A DNA stretch of 64,000 nt from Penium margaritaceum (taxonomy: Eukaryota; Streptophyta; Zygnematophyceae; Desmidiales; Peniaceae), in contig SZWC01001610.1 of assembly GCA_023375785.1 (NCBI GenBank), positions 197,730 to 261,729 on the forward strand. The letters are read 5' to 3'. Shown here piece by piece: positions 31,241-40,410 of this stretch. The notes below the pieces were generated by a model. That model saw nothing but the letters and a program-made list of their open reading frames with translations. It was not told where the DNA came from and searched no databases. The translations under genes and the position numbers were made by a program. Within the stretch, counting starts at the first letter, position 1. Each line of letters starts with the position of its first letter.

Positions 31241-31349
31241 CTCTCCCATGACCCGATGGTACGCATGTCCGTAATAGTGCAGAACTGGTAGGAGTGGAAC
31301 AAGAAATGCAAAGATTGGCGTAACGCAAGCACACCCCACACTCAACCAC

Positions 31350-34300
31350 TATTAAGCAAAGGGTGAAGCCCGATAGAACAAATGGCCACGAGAAACTTTC
31401 CACAAGCCAGTGCCTTTGTCATGTAACCAGCACGCTACATGTCAGTGTCGACCCATATGACGGAGATCATGTGTTGCTCCACCAGATCACGCACGAAATG
31501 GTGCTCAACTGCAATGTTCTTCGCGCAAGTATGAAAAACAATAGATTTCTGTGCAATGGCATAAGCTCTCTAGTCTCCGCAACAAAGCACAACGGTGGGC
31601 ACTGACTGACCAAGCTCAAGGAACAGGCGATGCAACCAGACTTCCCTAGCAGCCCCTGCACCTTGAGCAATGTACTCTGCCTCTGACAAACAACTTGCAA
31701 TGCAGCCGTGCTTCAAGTTGTGCCAGGCTACAACGGTACCACGGAGCAGGAACGACTGCGTCCATCTGGACTCAACGCCCAGTCGCTATCGATGTAGTCG
31801 TCAAGAACCACTGAACACCGCCGCCAAAAGCAGAGCTTGAGGTACGGTATGGAGACCACCTAGCACACCACTCGTATGAAGGGGTTGACGGCAAAGGCGA
31901 TATTGGAGTGTGTGATGGTGGCCAGGTGTATCGAATAAGACGGAGGTGCAAGGTCACGTCCACTGTCTTCCCCACCTGTGTGGGGTCATCCACCTTTAGG
32001 GCATCCTGTCCGTCAAGTGTGAGAGGTGTGGAGGTTGTGGGCACTGCCCCAAAGAGATCGCTGAAACTCTTCCTTACAACATGTGTGTATTGGGACTGAT
32101 GCAGTAGAAGTGTCTGAGGTCTACAGTCTTGCACAATCCGCATGCTACAAAACACCATTGCAGGATCGAGGTCCTCCATTTTGTAGCCAGTCCGGAGGAC
32201 CGCCTTGGCCTCCTTTACGGCCTCCATAGAGGGAGACGTGATCAGGAGGTCATCCACATAGACCAGGATGGCGGTGAACCACTCAAGTGACTATCGCATA
32301 AAAAGAGAGGGATTTGCCGCGCTCTGTGCATATCCCACGTGAGTCAGGGTGCCTGTGATCTCTTGGTTCTAGCACCGAGGAGACTTCTGGAGGTCGTACA
32401 AGGACTTGTGCAAGCGCCATGCCTTGTCACCGTCCTCGAAGCCTGGTGGGTGGGCCACAAAGATCTCCTCATCCAGAGAGCCATGGAGGAGCGCATTATT
32501 CACATCCATCTAGTAGTTCCCAGTCATGTTGAGCCACCTTACCGAAGGGAGTGCGAGGTGAGATCATGCGATAAACATGGGCAAAGGTGTGAGTGTAATG
32601 AACGTCCCCGATCTAGGAATACCCCTTGATGACCAAACTAGCCTTGTGGCATTCCACTGAACCATCCGGCTTCACTTCCTTACGAAAGACCCACTTGACC
32701 TGAATAGCCTTCTTCCCGGGTGGAAGGTCAACTAGCTCGTAAACTCCGTGCTCTCGGATGGCACGAAGCTCATCCTGGCAGGCAGCGTGCCATGCGCCTG
32801 CGTCCTATGATGAAAGAGCCTCCCTCACTTTCCCCGGATCAGGCGCCATCAAGGGAGAGCTCTTAGTAACAAGTGCACATGCCTCAGAGCTGGGCCGGAC
32901 GACCACAATATTCGCTGCTGCATCATAAGCAATGTAGAACTTGCGAGTGACCAGATAATGTCTGATAGGATATGCGGGATGCACCTTTGTGCGATCTGTG
33001 TGGCCACCAAGGCCTAGGGCCTTCGTGTCGGGGTCACCACTCTCAACACTGCGAGTGGAGCGCCTAGGTGCGGGACGTGATGCTTGTTGGACTCCAGAGA
33101 CCAATGGTCGAAGACAACCACCAAGATCACGCAAGTATCGTGGGCTCATAGAGCTCACCTCAGGCTTAGAGGCGTGCACGACCACATCTGGTGGTGACTG
33201 CGACAAAGGAGCCAGTGATGTAGTGTGAGGAGATTCTGGTAAACTTGCAGGGGATGTAGGGCTTGGTGTGAGGGAGGCAGCAAGAGCAGGAGTAGAGGCG
33301 AGCTCATGCATAGAGGCAGGAGTGTTGGTGGGCATGGGTACAGACTCATGTGTGCCTGTTGGATGCAAAGGAAAATGGGCAGAAACGGGTTGAACGGGAG
33401 ATGTCTCTGGACCGACGGCTATGATCGCTCGGTCATCAAGGGCCAGAGACCGAGAAGGGGAGGGGGCTCAAACGGACACATCAGCTGGACGAGAGATGCT
33501 TGTAGGCATAGACTCCCCCATCCGTAAAGAAGCCTCACACCTAGGAACGTGTGTGACAGCCATCGACATGATGGTGGTCAGGTCACGGTAGGTGAGAGAC
33601 TAAAAGACGAGCGTTTGGCGAGACTCGACAATGCAACAAAGAGCGTAGTCCCAAAAGCGCCAGGCCTCTGACCGTGGGGATATGACCACAAAGGCACACA
33701 AGCGACCACGAGGAGAGATCTTGGACCCCTACTGGTCCTCGGTGTACCACACATAAGCCACGGAGCCCAGACACGAGCGAGACGAAGATCGGCACGATGG
33801 CCAAACCAGAGCTCGTACGGTGTAACGTGGTCCCGAAGGGAACCATGCCGAAGGCGGTTCCAGACCCACCTCATGTAGGCGAATCCTTTGAACACAAAGG
33901 ACTCAAGCAGACAGCACTCGGACCGCATACAACCGCATCCTCCATGGTGCAGTTTGAGTGCCCAGAGACACCGTTCTACAGAGGAGTAGCACAAGCGGAG
34001 ACCTAGTGAAAAAACACCGTTTTCAGTAAAGAAACTATCCATCTCGCCAAGAAACATTCCACCACAATCCGAGCAGAACTTGTGCAGCGTGTGGCGGGAC
34101 TGACGCTCAGCCATCAATAGCCAGAGGCGAACAGCGAGAGTGGCTTCGCTCTTCTGGAACAGGCTCTAGACCCTCTGCATTCGGGTGAAGTCGTCGGTCA
34201 GGGTCGGGACACATTGGCCCCAATTGGACAAAGGCTTTATATCAAGAGGACCAAGAAGGTCTGAATGGACCAACTCGAGGGGGCGAAGTGCTCGAGAGCG

Positions 34301-35470
34301 GGAGTCAGGATATGTGCAATGATGCATCTTACCCTGAGTGCAAAAACGACAGTCGGTCTTGGGCGGCCTCTTGAAAGAGGCCGCGTCAAGACAGAGTGCG
34401 GGTTGTGTCCGAATGTGTTTAGACACAGAATCTGAGCCCATGTGACATAGGCAACGATGCAGCAATCATGGGTGCTCAGCCGAGAGAACACCAGTGACAA
34501 ACACACAAGCAGAAGCGGAAGGTGAACAAGGAGAAGGAGAAATCCGAGAGACGCGATACAAATAATCCACAATAGAGGCACGGAGAACAATGGCACAAGT
34601 ATCAACAACAGTCACAGTCGCAGAGTCTATAGTGTGCTCCACAGAGAGTCCCATCAGTGTGGACGCACAAACAAAAAACTGGCTGAGCTCAAGATCAGCC
34701 AGAAAACGTACCTCGGAGAGATACAAGGGGCCAGACGGACCATCAAAGCACACAACCCTAACACCCTGAACCGGTAGTGATTGACCAGAGCCGATGCAAA
34801 CAAAGCAGATAGACGCAATAGGACAGAGAACAAAAAAATCAATACGACGTCAGATCATGTGGTGAGTGGCACCGAAATCGATGATCCAGGTGCCACCGGC
34901 ATCACGAATGGAGGACGTCACTGTGTAACGGGCAATGGAATACTTGGCCTCAGACTGGCACTGAGCAACAAGCAAGGAGGAACGACGAAGGGCACAAAGG
35001 TGGAAGTCAGGAATCCAATCGGTACTCTCTGGTCCATCATCATCACATGCTAGATGTGCCCCCCCACGCGAGTCGTCACGAGCAACAAGAAGAGACAAAA
35101 AAAATAGTCTGTGAACCACCCGACTGTGAAAACACACTTGCACCTCCCTGAAAATGAAACACCATAAGGTGACGAAGCTCGCCAATGGTGTGGTCGCACG
35201 GATCCTGATCGCCATTGCTTGCCATTGGGGAGACGGGAACTGCTACGGTGGTGGTTGCCGTGCGACCAGAGACTGTGTCGCTCGACGCAGACCACTCTGT
35301 GTGTGCGGCCAGAAGGTCGCGAGTGATCCACGTCCAGTCGAGCGGCTGATGGCAATCGGTGTAGAGATGAGCGCCTCCATAGTTGTAGCAGTGAAAAATA
35401 TGTCCACTACTACAGGCCGATGGCTGCTGCTGCTGCGACTACTGTTAGCCTGAACTGTGCCTCTTCCTCC
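31350..35470 (-). pseudogene. pol: copia Pol polyprotein, I-c
   Basis: Fragments in several frames align with I-b: RNase H (31467-31700), reverse transcriptase with YVDD kept (sense, plus 32249-32260), IN-RT linker (32805-33368), integrase core (33578-34117) with the second D in a CSDCGG context, integrase zinc region (34166-34608), and protease (34850-35215) where DSG has become DFG. Heavily frameshifted. Confidence 0.82.
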
Positions 35471-35649
35471 CCTTCTTCCCATGTGCAGCAGCTACCACAC
35501 CCTGCATCTGAGTTGGGGTAATCAAGGTGAAAGGAGAGGAGGAGGTTGTGCCAGAGAACGGAGGAGTGTGCTGCAAGAGGGGTGTCGCTTGCAATGCGAT
35601 TACTCCTTCAGGAAGGGAGCTCTCCTGATGGACCACTGCTGCCTTGCAG

Positions 35650-36207
35650 ATGGAAATCACCTGGAGAAAGAGATGATGCGCCGAAGGAAGAAGCTAGAGG
35701 AAGATGGAGAAGGGATCAAGAATGGCGTCGCTATATCCCAAGAAGATGTCTGCGTACACAAGGCAAACGTGGAGTGCCCACAGTTGTGTACCTCCTGAGG
35801 TCCCAAGGCACGTATAGATGTACATGGTCCACGGCCAGTAATCGGCTGCGGGCTCAATGGGTCCCAGACCCGCCGAGCCTGCAGGCGGGAATGTGAGCCA
35901 CACGAGTGGCATGTGTCTCTGTAGCAAGCAGGGAGAATGCCAGGTCCTAGCCCCGACGTGGATCAGCACCCTCGCCTGTCCCGGCCTCAACAAGAAAGGG
36001 GCAAAATTCCACAACAGTCTCTTGTGACACGAGGTAAAGGAGTCCATGCATCGCCATGGACACTGTCAGCACCTGAGCACGATCTATAACCTAATACAGA
36101 CTCTGGTAGTAAGGCCATACCCCCTCTGAGGTGGCCCAGATCTGGAAGATGATTTCCCAGCAATCAAAGCCGTCCTCGCTGACATATCGTGGGGCCGGTG
36201 TCTCGAA
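35650..36207 (-). pseudogene. gag: gag fragment, I-c
   Basis: Aligns with the C-terminal half of the family I capsid. Recognisable blocks are a DFETPAPRY-like start, WPYYQSLY-like and ETHATR-like segments, and LGTSGGTQLWAL. Truncated at 36207, exactly at the PKDFET block, by the start of N4. Confidence 0.75.
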
Positions 36208-37176
36208 GTCTAGATGTGTTTGAAACGTTTTTCACATGTTCCCGTCCGTCGTAACCCGTGCACACGGTTGACTGTTCCGGTGCCTTGGGAACCTCCTTTG
36301 TGTGGTTTCATGTATTCCCAGATTGTGCCTTTTGGCGCGACTGGGATGACGGGATCTGGTGGTCTAGCCGCTAGTTCCCAATACATAAGCTCTTTCTAGG
36401 GCTCTTTGTACTCTCTCCTTGTTCCTACTACATTTCAGACTTAGCCACATTTGGCTTCCACTGTTTTCCCCTCACACCCATGGCTTATGGAAGTTTTTCA
36501 TCGGCCTACATGTCCTAATGAATTCTATCTAGGCGACGCCCGTGACAATGACAGCGACAGGGACAACGATAACAACATCGACGTCAACAACAATAGTGAT
36601 AACAACAAAAAATGACCACGACAGCTTCAACATCAGCAACGATAACAACAACTGTAGCAACAACGACACCAGCAGCGACAACGACAACAAAAACAGCATC
36701 AACGACAGTGACAGCAATAGCAAGAGTGACAAGAACAGTGACAGCAACAATAATAGAGGCGGCAGCAGCGGTAGTGGCAGTGGCAGCGATAGTGGTAGTA
36801 GCAGCATTAACGACAATCATAGCGATATCAGCAATAGTGACAACGACAGAGACAACCACAATGACAACAACAGCGATAGGAACAGCAACAGTTATAGCAA
36901 TAGCAGTTGGGACTGCGATAGCAAGCAATAGATAGGGAGCAACAATAACGACGGTGGCGATAACGACAAGCAACAGTGATGGCAATAGTGATAGCAACAG
37001 TGACTACGACAACTACGCCTACAACGGCATTGGCAGCTCCAACAGCACGGGCAACAACACCTGCAATAGCAACATCAATGGAAGCAACAGTAGCATTTGC
37101 AGAGGCTACAGCAGCGACAGCAGTCCGGGCACCGGAAGAAGTAGATGGGAGTGCTGGTAGCAACTACAACGACAGT
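36208..37176 (+). mobile_element. Family N fragment N4: partial LTR and leader
   Basis: 36208-36531 aligns with the second half of a family N LTR. It has a degenerate hairpin motif at 36243-36295, the GCTAGTTCCCAATACATAAGC block, CTCTTTGTACTCTCTCCTTG, and an end similar to CCTAATGAATTC. No clear primer site follows. 36532-37176 is GACAACGACAAC/AGCAACAG-type triplet sequence like the leaders of N1 and N2. Cut at 37177 by element C-b. Confidence 0.65.
36532..37176 (+). repeat. Imperfect trinucleotide tract (RAC/AGC) in N4
   Basis: About 640 bp of ACA, GAC, AGC and ATA triplets. All six-frame reading frames here (N/S/D-rich, T/A-rich, L/V-rich) are by-products and not genes. Confidence 0.8.
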
Positions 37177-38031
37177 TGTTGGTTTTCGTGCATCTCTCAT
37201 AGTACTCTGTTGTGTCCTCCCGGCTTGTGTACTTGTGTACATCGGCATCCATATGACTGACAGTGAGACTCGACGGAGTGTCGCTCGGTGGAGCCGACGT
37301 ACGCTGAGGCCCACTCACAGTTCGCTGGAGCCTCCTCCCTCTGGCAACATGCTCAGCTCCATCGATAGGCCTCCTCGGCGGTCGGGCCACTGGCGGTCAC
37401 TGCCACTGCAGATGCTATCTACATGTACCCAGCGCTATTTCTGGTTGTGGCATTGCGTCTATAGCATCATGCTGTGCCTAGGGTCCATGTCTCTTGCTGT
37501 GTGGACCTGTTTGGCATCACTCACTATCATAGGCACTGCCTGGGTTCGGGCAGCCATAACTCTTTGCTGCTATTTTTCTAGCTGAATCTGACCGCACGAC
37601 TGCGTTTGCAGCGTTGGTGTTATGGTATGGTCCAGTTTTCAGGCGAAACGGACGACGCCCAGGTTTTGGGCTGTCGAGCCTCTGGCACGGCTCACCGAGA
37701 AAACCCTGCCTACCGGAAAATAGGTCTAGGACTATTTTCTGATTGGCTTGTTTGCTGAGTAACAAGTTCTACACTAGTGGGGGGGAGCTAGAACTTGGAG
37801 GGTTCTCCCATTGTTGCTCATTCTTCATTCCTAATTTGTTACTTTCATTTTCCAGTTGCTTTCTGGCGCTAACACTGGCTCGCGCACATCTGAGTAACAA
37901 ACCCAGAGCTTCCAGGCTTAGTCTCTAGAGCAGCAGACTGAGGGGGCAATAGACTTACGTAGCGAGCGTGGAAGCCCGCACGCTACATCAACAACGCAAC
38001 TGCCCCAACCTGCTGCCTCGTAATTCTGTCT
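37177..38031 (+). repeat. 5' LTR of C-b
   Basis: 855 bp, TGTTGGTTTTCG to TTCTGTCT. Aligns with the C-a LTRs along its length but is visibly more diverged than the two C-a LTRs are from each other. Confidence 0.88.
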
Positions 38032-38045
38032 TGGTATCAGAGCCA
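38032..38045 (+). other. Primer binding site (tRNA-iMet type), C-b
   Basis: TGGTATCAGAGCCA directly after the LTR. Confidence 0.92.
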
Positions 38046-38125
38046 GAACATAGCAGCAGTAGCAGAAGACTGACGTACAGGTTTGAGACAACACCGACGG
38101 GCCTCCATGCGTGCCAGTGCAGGGG

Positions 38126-38237
38126 AAACGCTGCCGGATTTTTTCCAGTAGCATTGGCCCGCCTGGTGGTGGCCTCAGAATTTTTCCCACGGCCTCTGGG
38201 CCAGGGGAAATGCTGCCGGATATTTTCTGGCAGCACT
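38126..38237 (+). repeat. Pair of leader stem-loops in C-b
   Basis: Equivalent to 9663-9771 in C-a: CGCTGCCGGA..TCCAGTAGC (38128-38153) and ATGCTGCCGG..CTGGCAGCA (38209-38237). Both are more eroded than in C-a, and the second is better preserved. Confidence 0.6.
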
Positions 38238-38269
38238 GACCTCCACGCTTGACGCGAGGAAGTGAGCAG

Positions 38270-39084
38270 CAGGCCACGCCAGGCGCTTGCTGGCGACGAC
38301 ACATGCGGCGACGTCATCCAGGGGTGACTCACAATAGTATCCAGCAGTAGCAGCAGCAGCTTGCAGCGGCAGCGAGGAGTGGTAGCAGTAGCCAGTAGCA
38401 GCCGCACACAAGAGCAGATGGCAGCAGCAACAGCTCACAACAGCAGCAGCCCGCAACAGCAGCCAGCGGCAGCAGCAGCTCGCACCAGCAACCGCCGGCA
38501 GTAGCAACATCAGCAATAGCGGCTGCAGCACCAGCCAGAAGCAACAGCAGCCGTAGTTGCTTGCAGCCCCCTACTCGTTGCGAGCAGTGAGCTGCTAGCA
38601 GCGAGCTTGCTGCTCGCAACGAGCAACGAGCAGCGAGCTCATTGCTCGCAGCTCGTCGCTCGTAGCGAGCAGCAAGCTCGCAATGACAAGCAAGAAGAAA
38701 AAAGAGAAAAACAAGATCCCCACCCTTCCAGCAGCAGCAGCAGTAGCAGGTGTTGCAGCAGCAGCAACAGTAGCAACACCGACAGCAACAGCCTTAACTA
38801 CAGTAGCAGTAGCAGCAACAGCAGCAACAAGACCAATAACAGCGGCTGCAACCGTACAACAGCGGCTACATCAACCGTTGCTGAAGTCAGCGGCCGTCCA
38901 CTAACGTCACTACTGACATCACTACTAACGTCATCAACAAAACAAAAAACAAAACAAAGTAGTAGTCCTGCACACACCGCAGTAGCATCTACTCACGTCA
39001 GCCATCCTTGGCTGACATCACAGCTGACATCAGCAGCATACAAAAGAGACAAAAAAAGAGGGAAGAGAGACACCATAATCCACA
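38270..39084 (+). other. CAG-rich 5' leader of C-b
   Basis: CAG/AGC triplets at 38340-38560 and 38730-38890. Between them, 38580-38680 has a dense GAGCA/TGCTC patch able to form many alternative small hairpins. No gene is seen before the gag ATG at 39085. Confidence 0.65.
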
Positions 39085-40410
39085 ATGACTAACGATTCTA
39101 ACGAGGGGTCCTCCTCTGTTGGGGGGACCCCCAGGGCCCCTTTCCTATAGTAGCAGCAGCAGTAGCAGAAGCGGCAGCAGCAGCAGTAGCAGCAGCAACG
39201 GCAGCAGCAGTATCAGTAGCCCTCTGGCATCGCTGGCGGCAACCCTAACCCCCTAGCTCCTCTTCAGCAACAGCTCACCGCCTTGACGCAACAGCTTGTA
39301 GCGCTGCAGCTATTGACCTCCCACGCTGCCACCAGTATGCTTTCACCATTTATTTCTCGAGGACACGCAAGTCCTGCTGTGTCCGTCGCCATGCATTACC
39401 TAGCGCAGCAGCAGACTTAGCGCCAGCGGCACATGGTGACCTTCGTCCTTGGTCCCACTCTGGGTGCCGGCCGCAGGCAGATGGACTTTGTGACGCCGCC
39501 TCCGCCGCTTCAGGCCGGGGAGCAGTTCCGGAGCTGGGAGCTCAGCTTTCGGATCTGGGTGCAGGGTGAGGGCCTGTGGGCAAACTACACCCTCCCGTAT
39601 GACCCTACGCAGGCCGAACAGTTGTATGACGCTGGTCGCGCCACACGTGCCCTCGTCCACATCGCCCCTCCGGCTTCACGCCTGGCCCTAGAGCCTTTCC
39701 TCGGCGACTTTGCCACTGGCACCACCCCAGATCCTACAGCCGCGTGATACGTCCTTAATCGTCCCCATCGCCTGTCCAGTGAGGCCGAGACCAGCCTCGC
39801 TGTACAGGCGATGGGGAGGATTAAGGACAGCCGCCTGCTACGGGAGTTCAACGACCTGCACATGGGGGAGACCGAGACGGTCACCGCCTAGTGGCAGCGG
39901 GCAGAGGACATCCTTCGTCGTCTTGGCAAGTCTGCCCCACCCCCTTTGGCCGCACTCCTAACCATCAAGCGCGGCGCCACGGACGCGTACGCGGGCATCT
40001 TTGTGCACTACTCCTAGGTTGTCCTCTCCACCATGGCGGCCCAGGGCAACCTCATGCCTTGGGCATACAAACTCTTCCTATGGATTGAGGAAGCTCGTCT
40101 GGAGTCCCGACTCCAGCGCATGGAGGCCCTCGCCTCCCCTGCCGTCGCCTCCCCTGCCGTTGCCTCCGTGCCCATCGCTTCCCCCGCCGCAGCTACCTCA
40201 TTGTCTTCGGGGGAGAAGAAGCGCCGAAACAAGAAAGGCAAGGGTCCGCCGCCGCAGCAGCAACAGCCGTCGACCGGGTACAGCGGTATTGGCTCGGTCT
40301 GCCACAACTGTGGCCAGCCCTGGCACGGGTGGTACATATGCCCTCTCTAAATGGACAAGGCGCGGGTCATCGCCACCATGCATTGCCCGCGGGAGCACCG
40401 TATCGCCTCT
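39085..40410 (+). pseudogene. gag: gag polyprotein, family C (C-b)
   Basis: A single frame from ATG 39085 (MTNDSNEGSSSVGG) runs into pol with scattered stops. A glutamine-rich stretch follows the start, where CAG codons have become TAG. Then capsid blocks (TFVLGPTLGAGRRQMDFV, FRSWELSFRIWVQGEGLW, FLGDFATGTTPDP, LLREFNDLHMGE, KLFLWIEEARLESRLQRMEAL), a lysine-rich segment KKRRNKKGKG and the CCHC knuckle CHNCGQPWHGWYIC (about 40300-40341) with all ligands. Stops lie at 39148, 39417, 39745, 39889, 40015 and 40348. It is the only family C capsid region in the window. Confidence 0.82.
39751..39828 (+). repeat. 25-bp inverted repeat inside C-b gag
   Basis: 39751-39775 is the reverse complement of 39804-39828 with one mismatch; the loop is 28 bp. 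It lies just after the stop at 39745. It looks like a template-switch or snap-back product rather than native gag sequence. Confidence 0.85.

Larger units (their letters stand above)
31087..36207 (-). mobile_element. Ty1/copia element, family I, copy I-c (truncated at both ends)
   Basis: A minus-strand family I internal region with a short 3' LTR remnant (31087-31240) next to a degraded polypurine tract (sense GGGAGAG). The other end stops in the middle of gag at 36207, where a family N LTR begins. Primer site, 5' LTR and the N-terminal part of gag are absent. Stops and frameshifts are much denser than in I-b, so this is an older copy. Confidence 0.85.

Noticed and set aside
2420-36295. tRNA gene or SINE B box in the GGTCGAGACC motif
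   Set aside because: It resembles GGTTCGANNCC only loosely, there is no A box at the right distance and no acceptor-stem pairing, and the paired structure differs from a tRNA.
2420-36295. GGTCTC/GAGACC enrichment as a restriction-type signal
   Set aside because: It is simply part of the conserved flanks of the hairpin motif.
36529-37163. N/S/D-rich, T/A-rich and L/V-rich frames
   Set aside because: By-products of an imperfect trinucleotide tract, overlapping in up to six frames.
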